Part shown: positions 16,687 to 25,395 of the stretch, one piece after another
How positions within the stretch are numbered: position 1 is the stretch's first letter
How the letters are laid out: the number at the start of each line of letters is the position of its first letter
DNA from: Hyphococcus aureus
GTDB taxonomy: Bacteria; Pseudomonadota; Alphaproteobacteria; Caulobacterales; Parvularculaceae
DNA length: 64,000 nt
Direction: 5' to 3'
Assembly (NCBI RefSeq): GCF_042643165.1
Contig: NZ_JBHRSH010000001.1
Span: 2,170,001-2,234,000 of the forward strand
Position numbers and translations under genes: made by a program
Notes under the pieces: generated by a model
What the model was told of the DNA's origin: nothing
The model's database searches: none
Seen by the model: the letters and a program-made list of their open reading frames with translations, nothing else

Positions 16687-18954
16687 ATGAAAAACGCGCT
16701 ACTCGCGTCCGCGTCGGCGGCCGCCTTTTTTGTTCTGTCCGCTTCTGCGATGGCGCAGGGGACAGACGCTGCGTCGTCTGGCGACCAGGCGAATGATGAC
16801 CGGATTGTCGTCACGGCGACCCGTCGTGAGGAAAGTCTTCAGGATGTGCCGCTCAGTGTGACGGCATTTTCGCAGGACGAACTCACCGAGAAGGGCATCG
16901 TCGGTTACGAGGGGCTCGCCTTCGAAACGCCGGGCGCTGTCCTCAACAAGCCGACCGCGAACTTCAACACATTTTCCGTGCGCGGCATCGCAACCAACGG
17001 GTACCAGGCGAACCTGCAAAATTCGGTCGCGGTCTATCTGGACGAACTGCCGATCTCTGCGAACGGCAACTCCACGCAGCTCGACTCCACGCTCTTTGAC
17101 GTGGAGCGGGTCGAATTTCTCCGCGGCCCTCAGGGCACATTGTTTGGTTCCGGCTCGCTTGCGGGCGCTGTGCGTTTGCTGACCAAAAGCCCCGACCTTG
17201 ACGAGTTTGACGCCGCCGCGCTGGTCGACTTTGGTCTGACGGATGATGATTCCTTCCGCCAGCGCTATAATGGCATGATCAATGTGCCGCTTGTTGAAGA
17301 CAAGCTGGCGGTGCGCGCTGTCGGCTTCTATCGCAACGAAGAAGGCTGGGTCACCAATATCGGGACCGGCGTCGACAACGCTAATACGCTTAAAAACTGG
17401 GGCGGCCGCGTGGTTGTGCTCTGGGAGCCCACAGACGGCGCGTCCTTGCGTCTCATGGGGCTGCATGAAGAAAGCAAACCGGAGGACGCCCAGCTCATCA
17501 ATCCTGCGCTCGGCGGCGGCGATCGCGAAACACGGAATTCACGCCGGCCGGATATTTATGGCGGCAACCTTGATTCCATCAACGCCACTGTGGATGTCGA
17601 TTTAGGCTTTGCGAACTTCACCAGTTCGTCGACTTATTCGTCTTACAACCAGTCATTTATTATCGATCTCGACGCGACGTTTGGCGGAGCGATTCCTTTC
17701 GCGCTTGATGCATTTGCTTTTGACAAAGCGTTTGTTGAAGAGGCGCGGCTGGTATCGACCATGGACAGCAAGCTGGAATGGGTCGCTGGCCTGTTCTATT
17801 ATTACAAGAGACGCGACGTAGATCTCTTTTACCGTTCTGATCCGGCCTTCCTCATGGCGAATGGAATGACGGGGCTTGTTGACGAATATTATCAGCGCAC
17901 CTTCAACCATGCGATCTCCAACGAGCTTGCAGGTTTCGGCGAGGTGACTTACCGGTTCAGCGACCGTTTCTGGATGACGGGTGGTTTGCGCTACGGCAAG
18001 CTGGACGTTCAGGGCTTCACCACTGGCGGGTATACCAGCAACTATCTGGTCAACTCACTCTTCGGCATTCCCGGCCCGTTGACGGTTACAGGAACCGCAC
18101 CGGCAGTCGGCGCCGTCGGGGAAGAATCCGGCCCGTCCTATAAGTTCAGCGCTTCGTTCAAGCCGGTCGATAGCGTCACGACCTATGCGACGTATTCGAC
18201 GGGTTTCCGCACGCCTGCGGTCAACGCGCGGGCGGGGCTTCCCAGTGTTGTCGACCCCACAGACCTCATCATTCCGGACGGCGCTTCGTCCGACAAATTG
18301 AAGAATTACGAAATCGGCCTCAAAGGCGTCTGGTTCGACGGAAAACTGTCCGCCAATCTCGCCGCCTATCTGATCGACTGGAGCAACATCCAGGTGCAGG
18401 CGAACCGCGTATCGGATTCAGTTCAGTTCGCCACGAATATCGGGAAGGCGCGCAGCAAGGGCATCGAATTCGAAGTTGCTGCGTTTCCGACGGAGGGACT
18501 GTCCATTGGTTTGAATGGATCGTTGAATGATACGGAAATTACGGAACTGACACCGGAGGAGGCGGCGATCTCCGGCGCCGTTCTCGGCGGCGAGCTTGCA
18601 TTCCCGGCCTTTCAGGGCGGAGCCTATATTAAATACACCACTTACATTTCACCTAATGTGAGAGGCTCCTTCGCGGTGAACGCCCGGCATGTCGGCGATT
18701 TCCCGAACCAGTTCCCGAATGTTCCGGGCGATCCAACGACGGTGACGCCGACTTACGGTTTCACTGAATCCTACCAGACGGTGAATATGTCGCTTGGGGC
18801 CGAATTCGGCGAACAAGTCAAAGCGACGCTCTATGTCGAGAACCTGTTCGACGATCATTCTATTGTCTACCGTCACCCGGAGGCGTTTGCCGATGCTCGC
18901 GCGAGCACACTGCGCCCCCGCACAATCGGCATTCGTATCGGTTACGACTACTAA
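16687..18954 (+). CDS. TonB-dependent receptor (755 aa)
   Basis: Outer-membrane receptor. The ATG at 16687 gives a signal peptide (MKNALLASASAAAFFVLSASAMAQ) and follows the ribosome site GGGAGGG. The TonB-box-like DRIVVTATRREESLQDVPLS begins the mature protein. The plug carries FSVRGIATNGYQ and VERVEFLRGPQGTLFGSGSLAGAV. The barrel ends in TIGIRIGYDY with a terminal aromatic. This plug type (RREESLQDVPLSV) is common in iron-compound and small-organic-molecule receptors of sphingomonads and caulobacters. It is the first gene of a run including an MFS carrier (3 bp downstream), a carboxylesterase and an acyl-CoA synthetase, so it most likely imports the ester that these enzymes consume. Confidence 0.95.
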   Translation: MKNALLASASAAAFFVLSASAMAQGTDAASSGDQANDDRIVVTATRREESLQDVPLSVTAFSQDELTEKGIVGYEGLAFETPGAVLNKPTANFNTFSVRGIATNGYQANLQNSVAVYLDELPISANGNSTQLDSTLFDVERVEFLRGPQGTLFGSGSLAGAVRLLTKSPDLDEFDAAALVDFGLTDDDSFRQRYNGMINVPLVEDKLAVRAVGFYRNEEGWVTNIGTGVDNANTLKNWGGRVVVLWEPTDGASLRLMGLHEESKPEDAQLINPALGGGDRETRNSRRPDIYGGNLDSINATVDVDLGFANFTSSSTYSSYNQSFIIDLDATFGGAIPFALDAFAFDKAFVEEARLVSTMDSKLEWVAGLFYYYKRRDVDLFYRSDPAFLMANGMTGLVDEYYQRTFNHAISNELAGFGEVTYRFSDRFWMTGGLRYGKLDVQGFTTGGYTSNYLVNSLFGIPGPLTVTGTAPAVGAVGEESGPSYKFSASFKPVDSVTTYATYSTGFRTPAVNARAGLPSVVDPTDLIIPDGASSDKLKNYEIGLKGVWFDGKLSANLAAYLIDWSNIQVQANRVSDSVQFATNIGKARSKGIEFEVAAFPTEGLSIGLNGSLNDTEITELTPEEAAISGAVLGGELAFPAFQGGAYIKYTTYISPNVRGSFAVNARHVGDFPNQFPNVPGDPTTVTPTYGFTESYQTVNMSLGAEFGEQVKATLYVENLFDDHSIVYRHPEAFADARASTLRPRTIGIRIGYDY

Positions 18955-18957
18955 GCC

Positions 18958-20304
18958 GTGACGAATATGAGCGCTACGCATAAGTTTGACGTGGGTAATG
19001 CGTCTGCTACGGGCCCCGCCGCAAAAGCAGCGGGGCCCGGTGCGCGTGCATGGTGGGTGCTGGGCGCGTTGTGTTTCGTCTATGTGTTGAATTTTCTGGA
19101 TCGCCAGCTCATTTCGATTCTGGCTAAACCCATTCAGGACGAATTGCAGATTACAGACGGACAATTGGGACGCATTACCGGTCTGTATTTTGCGCTGTTT
19201 TATACATTAATCGCCTTGCCGGTCGGCTGGTTCGCGGACCGGACCAATCGGGTGAAAGTCCTGGCGTTCGCCTGCTTTCTCTGGAGTGCGGCGACGGTCG
19301 CGTGCGGTCTTTCCAGAACTTTTCCGCAACTTGTCGCTGCGCGCATGGCCGTTGGCGTTGGCGAAGCCGGCGGCGTGCCGCCGTCCTACGCCATTATCTC
19401 TGACTATTTTCCGTCGGGCACGCGTGGGCGCGCATTGGGCCTTTATAATATGGGCCCGCCGATCGGAATGGCGCTGGGTGTTGCATTCGGCGCCTCAATC
19501 GCCGCCGCCTATAGCTGGCGCGATGCGTTCGTTTCTGTTGGCGTTGTCGGTATTATCGCGGCACTTGTGGTTTTTTTCTTTGTGCGCGAACCAAAGCGTG
19601 GCGGGCTTGATGTCAAGCAAGGGGCCGCATCCGCGCCGGTGGAAACTGCGCCGGCCGCCGGGTTCTGGTCGACCTGCCGCATGTTTTTCACACGCCCGAC
19701 GCTCATTCTGATTGCGCTCGCAAGCGGAGCAACGCAGTTCGTGACCTATGCAGTGGTGAATTTCACAACGCTTTTCCTGATGCGCGAAAAGGGGATGACC
19801 CTCAGCGAGGTCGCGCTTTACTACGCACTGCTTGTCGGCATTTTTGTCAGCGCCGGGATGTATGTCTCGGGGCGTCTTGTTGACTGGCTCGGCAAGCGCT
19901 CGAAAGCCGCCTATGCCTATGTGCCCGCGGTGGCGCTTCTTCTCGCTGTTCCATTCTTCTTCGGTTTTGTCTGGGCGCCGGGATGGCCGCTCGCGATGAT
20001 CTTTCTGGCCGTTCCGACATTCTTCAATTATTTCTATCTTTCGCCTGCGGTCGCGCTGGTTCAGGAAGAAGTGGAGCCGCATCAGCGCGTCCTATCCGGC
20101 GCGCTCTTATTACTGGTGATGAATTTGATTGGTCTTGGCTTCGGTCCAACTTATCTTGGCATGGCGAGTGATTTCTTTCGCGACGCCCATCCGGATAATT
20201 CCCTGCAGCTCGCTTTTTACACACTAATCCCGTTTTATTTCCTGGCGGTGGCGTTGTTCCTGTTTCTTGCAAGGGCGATACGCCGTGAAGCCGGTAAAGT
20301 CTGA
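18958..20304 (+). CDS. MFS transporter, Spinster-like
   Basis: Inner-membrane carrier, up to 448 residues with about 12 helices. FLDRQLISILAKPIQDELQ in helix 1, WFADRTNRVKVLAFA in loop 2/3 and GVGEAGGVPPSYAIISDYF closely follow the MFS protein at 3056, so the two are paralogues. It starts with GTG at 18958, 3 bp after the TBDR stop, or with ATG at 18967. The tight spacing shows an operon with the receptor upstream and the esterase downstream (8 bp to the esterase ATG). It probably moves the ligand or its hydrolysis product across the inner membrane. Confidence 0.9.
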   Translation: MTNMSATHKFDVGNASATGPAAKAAGPGARAWWVLGALCFVYVLNFLDRQLISILAKPIQDELQITDGQLGRITGLYFALFYTLIALPVGWFADRTNRVKVLAFACFLWSAATVACGLSRTFPQLVAARMAVGVGEAGGVPPSYAIISDYFPSGTRGRALGLYNMGPPIGMALGVAFGASIAAAYSWRDAFVSVGVVGIIAALVVFFFVREPKRGGLDVKQGAASAPVETAPAAGFWSTCRMFFTRPTLILIALASGATQFVTYAVVNFTTLFLMREKGMTLSEVALYYALLVGIFVSAGMYVSGRLVDWLGKRSKAAYAYVPAVALLLAVPFFFGFVWAPGWPLAMIFLAVPTFFNYFYLSPAVALVQEEVEPHQRVLSGALLLLVMNLIGLGFGPTYLGMASDFFRDAHPDNSLQLAFYTLIPFYFLAVALFLFLARAIRREAGKV

Positions 20305-20312
20305 GGGTGCGC

Positions 20313-21965
20313 ATGATGTCTTTGTTATTCCGTTCAGTTGCTGTGGCTTTACTGGCGATGACTCTCGCTTGTGCTCACGCCAGCAGCGAAGAAAAAAGCG
20401 ACGTTCTCATAAACGCCCCAGCAGGTGATGTTAGGGGTGTCGCCCAGGATAAGGTTCTGGCTTTCAAGGGCATTCCCTATGCGGCGGCGCCCGTTGGCGA
20501 TGCGCGCTGGAAGCCGCCGTCACCGGCCGCTGATTGGGACGGTGAATTCGACGGAAGTGAATTTGGTCCCGCCTGCATGCAGTTTCGCGCGAATGTCGAA
20601 AGCATCTACGCTGAAACTTTGAAGGCGATGAGTGAAGACTGTCTGTCGCTCAATGTCTGGAAGCCAAAGGATGCAGCGGGTGCGCCTGTCTTTGTGTGGA
20701 TACATGGCGGCTCATTGCGCTCGGGGGCCAGCAGCCAGCGGATGTATGACGGCGCGGCGCTGGCGGAAAGCGGCCTCGTCGTTGTGTCCATCAATTACCG
20801 TGTTGGGGCGTTGGGCTATCTTGCGCATCCGGCGCTAAGTGCGGAATCGCCGGATAATATTTCCGGCAATTACGGGGTGCTCGACCAGATCGCCGCGCTT
20901 GAATGGGTTCAGCGCAATATTTCAGCGTTCGGCGGCGATCCTGACAATGTAACAATTGCAGGCGAGTCCGCAGGAGCCTTGAGCGTCATGTATCTCATGG
21001 CGTCGCCGCCTGCGCGAGGCTTGTTCCATAAAGCCATCGCCCAGAGCGCCTATATGATTTCAACGCCGGCGCTGAAGGAAGCGCGTTTTGGCGTGCCCTC
21101 TGCAGAAGCGATCGGCGCTTATATCGCTGACAAGATCGGCGCTGACAATATTGAAGCACTGCGCGAGATGGATGCGGCCACCCTGATCAGAAAAACCCAG
21201 CAGGCGGGGTATGTCGCATGGGGCACAGTAGACGGCGTTGTGATCCCTGATGAACTCGTGAATGTTTTCGATCGCGGCGAACAGGCGTCGGTGCCGATGA
21301 TCGCGGGGTTCAACAGCGGGGAAATCCGGTCGTTGCGGTTTTTGCTGCCGAAAAAACCGCTGACGGAAAAAGCATATGAGAATCTGATCCGCGAAGGTTA
21401 TGGCGATCTTGCCGAGGCGTTTCTGCAGCAATATCCCTCAGAGAATATCAGCGAGAGCATGCTCGCGACGACCCGCGATGCGATGTATGGCTGGACCGCC
21501 GAACGCCTTGTCCGCAAGCAATTGGAGATTGGAGAGCCGGGTTATCTCTACATTTTCAACCATGGCTACAAGGCGGCGAACGAGGCCGGGCTGCATGCGT
21601 TTCACGCCAGTGAAATTCCCTATGTATTCGGCACAATCGATAACTTGACGCCGAGTTGGCCGGAAATTCCGGACACTGCGACTGAAAGAAGGTTGTCCGA
21701 CGCCATGCTTGGTTACTGGTCATCATTCGCACGGGACGGCGCGCCAAGTGCGAAAGGTGAGCCTTCATGGCGTCCTTATTCCGATGACGAAGCCTATATG
21801 TATTTTGAGGACGCGCCTGAAGGATCTGCAACCGACCTGCTTCCCGGCATGTATGAATTGCATGAGGAAGTGATGTGTCGACGCCGCGCCGCAAATATTG
21901 GCTGGACCTGGAATGTCGGCGTTGCGTCGCCGCCTTTGCCGCCGCAAGCGCCGGGGTGCCGATGA
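20313..21965 (+). CDS. Type-B carboxylesterase, exported
   Basis: Serine esterase of the carboxylesterase/cholinesterase family, 550 residues from the ATG at 20313. A signal peptide ends near residues 20-26 (MTLACAHASS; the Cys could be lipidated but the lipobox is weak). FKGIPYAAAPVGDARWKPP and EDCLSLNVW are the family's N-terminal signatures. VWIHGGSLRSG is the oxyanion hole. GESAG holds nucleophile Ser219. The acid probably lies in GFNSGEIRS and the His in FHASEIPYVFG. All catalytic parts are present. Its last bases overlap the acyl-CoA synthetase start (ATGA), so the pair is coupled: hydrolysis releases an acid that the ligase can activate. A paralogue is at 28393. Confidence 0.93.
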   Translation: MMSLLFRSVAVALLAMTLACAHASSEEKSDVLINAPAGDVRGVAQDKVLAFKGIPYAAAPVGDARWKPPSPAADWDGEFDGSEFGPACMQFRANVESIYAETLKAMSEDCLSLNVWKPKDAAGAPVFVWIHGGSLRSGASSQRMYDGAALAESGLVVVSINYRVGALGYLAHPALSAESPDNISGNYGVLDQIAALEWVQRNISAFGGDPDNVTIAGESAGALSVMYLMASPPARGLFHKAIAQSAYMISTPALKEARFGVPSAEAIGAYIADKIGADNIEALREMDAATLIRKTQQAGYVAWGTVDGVVIPDELVNVFDRGEQASVPMIAGFNSGEIRSLRFLLPKKPLTEKAYENLIREGYGDLAEAFLQQYPSENISESMLATTRDAMYGWTAERLVRKQLEIGEPGYLYIFNHGYKAANEAGLHAFHASEIPYVFGTIDNLTPSWPEIPDTATERRLSDAMLGYWSSFARDGAPSAKGEPSWRPYSDDEAYMYFEDAPEGSATDLLPGMYELHEEVMCRRRAANIGWTWNVGVASPPLPPQAPGCR

Positions 21966-23551
21966 TTGACGGCTCAATGCAGCCATATGCGCTCACGCTG
22001 AACAAATTCCTCGATCACGCCGCCAAATGGCATGGTGATGTTGAAGTTGTGACTGCGGGCGAGGGCGGGGTGATCGACCGTGTTGGATATGCGTCGTTAA
22101 GAGCGCGGGCGTTGCGTGTCTCAGCGGCTTTGGCGGGACGCGGCGTAGGTTTTGGCGATCGTGTCGCGACGCTCGCCTGGAACACGCAAGCGCATGTTGA
22201 GGTCTGGTATGCGATCATTGGCTTGGGGGCTGTCTATCATACGCTCAATCCCCGCCTCACGCCGGCTCAACTCAGCGCCATGCTGAAGCAATCCGAGGCG
22301 CATATATTGATTGTCAGCGCAGACCTTGCGCCGCTGGCGAAGCAGGTTGTCGAGCGGACACCGTCTGTCTCGCAAATTCTTGTGATTGACGGCGGGCCGC
22401 CGGACTGGAGCGCAGCCGATCTGGATGCATCAACCGATGCGCTGGAAGAGTTGCTTACCGACGCCAGAGGCAATGCGCGCTGGAGCGAGTTCGATGAGAT
22501 CGCTCCGTCCGGCTTGTGTTTTACCTCAGGCACCACAGGTCCGCCCAAAGGCGTTACCTACACCCATCGATCAAGCTATCTGCATACGCTGCGTTTGCTG
22601 CAAGCCGACGTTATGGGGCTGACATGCACCGATGCTGTACTTGCGGTTGTTCCCATGTTTCATGCGAATGCATGGGGGCTTCCCTTCGCGGCGCCCGCCG
22701 CCGGCGCTAAGCTCGTTCTTCCGGGCCGTCTCGCCGATGGCGCCAGCCTTGCGCGATTGATTAACAAAGAGGGCGTGACGGTTGCGCTCGGCGTGCCCAC
22801 CGTCTGGCTTGGGCTTGTTGAGCATCTTGAACAACATGGCGGTGATGTTCCAACGCTCCAGCGCATTGTTGTTGGCGGCGCGCCAATGCCGCCGGCGCTG
22901 ATGGAGCGTGTTGAGCGACGGCTTGGCGTCGTTGTGCAGACAAGCTGGGGCATGACCGAGCTTTCACCGCTGGGCACAAGCGCGCCGGCGAACGATCCTG
23001 AAAGGAAGGCCTGGATGTCTGGCCGTCCGGCGATCGGGGTCGATCTTCTGCTGACGGATGTTCGTGGAAACCCGCTGCCTGAGCAGCGAAATGTTGAAGG
23101 TCATCTGCGTGTTCGCGGGTCAGCGGTTGTGGAGCGTTATTTCGGCGATGAGGAGTCGGCGACCGATGCTGACGGCTGGTTCGATACGGGCGACCTCGCG
23201 CGAATCGACAATCGCGGCAATCTCATCATCACGGGCCGCGCCAAGGACTTGATCAAGTCGGGTGGGGAGTGGATAAACCCTGCTGAGATTGAAGCGATTG
23301 TGGGGGCGCACCCTCAAGTCTCATTAGTGGCCGTTGTTGGCCGGGCTGACCCCAAATGGGGAGAGCGACCAATCCTGATGGTTGAATTGGGGGAGGATCA
23401 GTCCATAACGGATGATGAGCTTCTGGAGCCGCTGCGCACGCGCGTGGCGCCCTGGTGGATACCTGATGAAGTCGTGCGTGTGCCGACCATGCCGTTGGCG
23501 TCCACCGGCAAGATCGATAAGATACGGCTGAGAGCAGAACTGAAAAATTGA
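21962..23551 (+). CDS. AMP-dependent acyl-CoA synthetase/ligase
   Basis: Activates a carboxylic acid to its CoA thioester through an acyl-adenylate. It has 529 residues from the ATG at 21962, which overlaps the esterase stop as ATGA; longer in-frame extensions read through esterase code and are rejected. The P-loop TSGTTGPPKG is at 188-197. The A5 region (TSWGMTELSPLG), hinge/A8 block (GWFDTGDLARIDNRG) and ITGRAKDLIKSGGEWINPAEIE are canonical. The A10 lysine lies in LASTGKIDKIRLR. Overall it resembles fatty-acid or aromatic-acid CoA ligases of 520-560 residues. Placed between an esterase and a TetR/SDR pair, it is the activation step of the cluster. The acid is unknown. Confidence 0.93.
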   Translation: MIDGSMQPYALTLNKFLDHAAKWHGDVEVVTAGEGGVIDRVGYASLRARALRVSAALAGRGVGFGDRVATLAWNTQAHVEVWYAIIGLGAVYHTLNPRLTPAQLSAMLKQSEAHILIVSADLAPLAKQVVERTPSVSQILVIDGGPPDWSAADLDASTDALEELLTDARGNARWSEFDEIAPSGLCFTSGTTGPPKGVTYTHRSSYLHTLRLLQADVMGLTCTDAVLAVVPMFHANAWGLPFAAPAAGAKLVLPGRLADGASLARLINKEGVTVALGVPTVWLGLVEHLEQHGGDVPTLQRIVVGGAPMPPALMERVERRLGVVVQTSWGMTELSPLGTSAPANDPERKAWMSGRPAIGVDLLLTDVRGNPLPEQRNVEGHLRVRGSAVVERYFGDEESATDADGWFDTGDLARIDNRGNLIITGRAKDLIKSGGEWINPAEIEAIVGAHPQVSLVAVVGRADPKWGERPILMVELGEDQSITDDELLEPLRTRVAPWWIPDEVVRVPTMPLASTGKIDKIRLRAELKN

Positions 23552-23578
23552 TAAGGCAAAACCGCCCTTTCATGGATA

Positions 23579-24307
23579 ATGACCAGGGCGACAACATGGA
23601 GAGATTTTACCTTGTCTACAGAGACAAAAACGAAGCGGAAGCGACAGACCAAAGCGGAACAAAGAGCCGAGTCAATTGAGCAAATTCTCGATACGGCGGA
23701 ATATCTCTTTTCGAAGCGCGGATTCTATGGGGTTACGTTGAAAGACGTCGCGAAAGGCGTCGGCGTGCACCATACGCTGCTGAATTACTATTTTGCGGAC
23801 AAGAAGGCGCTCTTTGACGCTGTCTTCGATCGTCGCGCGCCGGTGTCGAGCGCGCGCAGGATGATGGCGCTGGATGAATACGAAAAAGATGCAAAGGGAA
23901 AGCCGACAGTGGAAGGCGCGCTTGGCGTTTTCCTTGATACGGATTTCGATCTTTATATCGAAGGCGGGGACGAATGGAAAAATGGTCTCGCCCTGACGGC
24001 GCAGGTCGCGAACTCGCCTGAATGGGGCCCTGAAATCATGGGGAACTATTTCGACCCTGTGGTTCTGCGCCTGATTGAAATTCTGAAAAAAGCGCTCCCC
24101 GATTGTCCGGAAGAGGATATCTTCTGGGGATACCATTTTGTCTCCGGCGCGCTGATGCTGACGCTTGCGCGCACCGGCCGGATCGACAGGTTATCGGACG
24201 GGTTATGCAAGTCTGATGATTTTGAGGCCGTCAGGCAGAGGATGGCGCGCTTCATGACCGCTGGTTTTCACGCTATCTGCGAAGAGCGGGCGCGGGAAAG
24301 AGGCTGA
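23579..24307 (+). CDS. TetR-family transcriptional regulator
   Basis: A 242-residue repressor-type protein. The HTH runs about residues 28-75 (EQILDTAEYLFSKRGFYGVTLKDVAKGVGVHHTLLNYYFADKKALF), followed by a C-terminal ligand domain of the kind seen in fatty-acid-related TetR proteins. Two starts are possible: ATG 23579, or TTG 23612, which has a GGAGAG ribosome site and would remove 11 residues (MSTETKTKRKRQTK). It lies between the CoA ligase and an SDR, both on the same strand, so it probably senses the acyl-CoA or free acid and controls this cluster. A hairpin-like inverted repeat follows at 24321. Confidence 0.87.
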   Translation: MTRATTWRDFTLSTETKTKRKRQTKAEQRAESIEQILDTAEYLFSKRGFYGVTLKDVAKGVGVHHTLLNYYFADKKALFDAVFDRRAPVSSARRMMALDEYEKDAKGKPTVEGALGVFLDTDFDLYIEGGDEWKNGLALTAQVANSPEWGPEIMGNYFDPVVLRLIEILKKALPDCPEEDIFWGYHFVSGALMLTLARTGRIDRLSDGLCKSDDFEAVRQRMARFMTAGFHAICEERARERG

Positions 24308-24320
24308 TTTATCTGTGTAG

Positions 24321-24349
24321 AACGCGGTAACGGGCTGTTTTATCGCGTT
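24321..24349. promoter_or_regulatory. Inverted repeat between TetR and SDR genes
   Basis: AACGCGGTAA (24321-24330) and TTATCGCGTT (24340-24349) match at 9 of 10 positions, with the odd pair being G-U in RNA. It lies 14 bp after the regulator stop and 27 bp before the SDR start. It may be the operator of that TetR protein or an intra-operon hairpin. Confidence 0.5.
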
Positions 24350-24375
24350 TAATACATTAACTCACGAGAGGGCGA

Positions 24376-25278
24376 ATGTCTGCTGTCAGTAAAATGGAAT
24401 TTGGGGACCTGGTTGCGATTGTGACGGGGGCCGGGGGAGGCCTTGGCCGTCGCCACGCGCTGGAATTAGCGCGTTACGGCGCGAAAGTGATGGTGAACGA
24501 TCTGGATGAAAACAATGCGGAGCAAGTCGCCGCCGAAATTCGCGAACAGGGCGGCGAAGCGATTTCTTTTGCTGCGTCGGTCACCGACGAAGATCGCATT
24601 GCGGCTTTGGTTGCGCAGACGATGGAGCAGTGGGGCCGGATTGATATTCTTGTGAACAATGCAGGCATCCTGCGCGATAAAAGTTTCGCCAAAATGTCGC
24701 TCGATGACTTCCGTCTTGTTGTTGATGTTCATCTCATGGGCGCGGTGATCTGCACCAAAGCTGTGTGGGAGATCATGCGCACGCAGCGCTACGGCCGGAT
24801 CGTCATGACAACATCGTCTTCCGGTCTCTACGGAAATTTCGGACAGGCGAATTATGGCGCAGCGAAAATGGCGCTTGTCGGCTTGATGCAGACGCTCGCT
24901 ATCGAAGGCGAGAAATACGACATTCGCGTTAATTGCCTCGCGCCGACGGCGGCGACGCAAATGACCGGTGATGTGCTCTCGAAAGAAGCGCTGGAACGTC
25001 TCGATCCCGGGCTGGTGAGTCCCGGCATCGTCGCCCTGACGGCGGAACAGGCGCCGACCCGCGCGATTCTTTGCGCCGGCGCCGGTCATTTCGCCGCCGC
25101 CCATATAACGCTGACGGAGGGCGCCTTCATCGGCGGCGGTGGGGATGTGGCCGAGCGCATCGCTGGAAAATGGGATCAGATCACCGACCGGACCAACGAG
25201 GTCGCGCCGAAGGCTGGCTTTACTCAAGGCCAGCGTGAGCTGGAAAGCGCTGGCGGAGGCGTATCCATGACTGGCTAG
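24376..25278 (+). CDS. SDR oxidoreductase, MFE-2-like hydroxyacyl-CoA dehydrogenase type
   Basis: A 300-residue SDR. VTGAGGGLGRRHALELARYGAKV at residues 16-38 and VNDLDENN match the dehydrogenase domain of peroxisomal multifunctional enzyme 2 and its bacterial relatives, which oxidise (3R)-hydroxyacyl-CoA. NNAGILRDKSFAKMS and QANYGAAKMALVGL (catalytic YxxxK) follow. MTTSSSGLYGNFG holds the catalytic Ser. The ~50-residue C-terminal tail beyond the usual 250 residues is also typical of this subgroup. The ribosome site GAGAGGG precedes the ATG. With the CoA ligase upstream it fits a beta-oxidation-like step. FabG-like or steroid dehydrogenase activity cannot be excluded. Confidence 0.9.
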   Translation: MSAVSKMEFGDLVAIVTGAGGGLGRRHALELARYGAKVMVNDLDENNAEQVAAEIREQGGEAISFAASVTDEDRIAALVAQTMEQWGRIDILVNNAGILRDKSFAKMSLDDFRLVVDVHLMGAVICTKAVWEIMRTQRYGRIVMTTSSSGLYGNFGQANYGAAKMALVGLMQTLAIEGEKYDIRVNCLAPTAATQMTGDVLSKEALERLDPGLVSPGIVALTAEQAPTRAILCAGAGHFAAAHITLTEGAFIGGGGDVAERIAGKWDQITDRTNEVAPKAGFTQGQRELESAGGGVSMTG

Positions 25279-25288
25279 CGCCAAGCGG

Positions 25289-25313
25289 CGTCGTGTCACC
25301 ACGACGATATAAT
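25289..25313 (+). promoter_or_regulatory. Hairpin followed by TATAAT upstream of the MHS carrier
   Basis: A perfect 7-bp inverted repeat CGTCGTG-TCAC-CACGACG (25289-25306) is followed by TATAAT at 25308-25313. No good -35 hexamer is visible at the right distance, so the palindrome may be an activator or repressor site at a separate promoter for the gene at 25396. Confidence 0.45.
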
Positions 25314-25395
25314 AAATTAGCGCATTTCGCGCCAAATAAATCACCGAAGCCGGCGCAAGACCGGTGAGGGTGTAAAATGATGGAGAGAAACGCCG

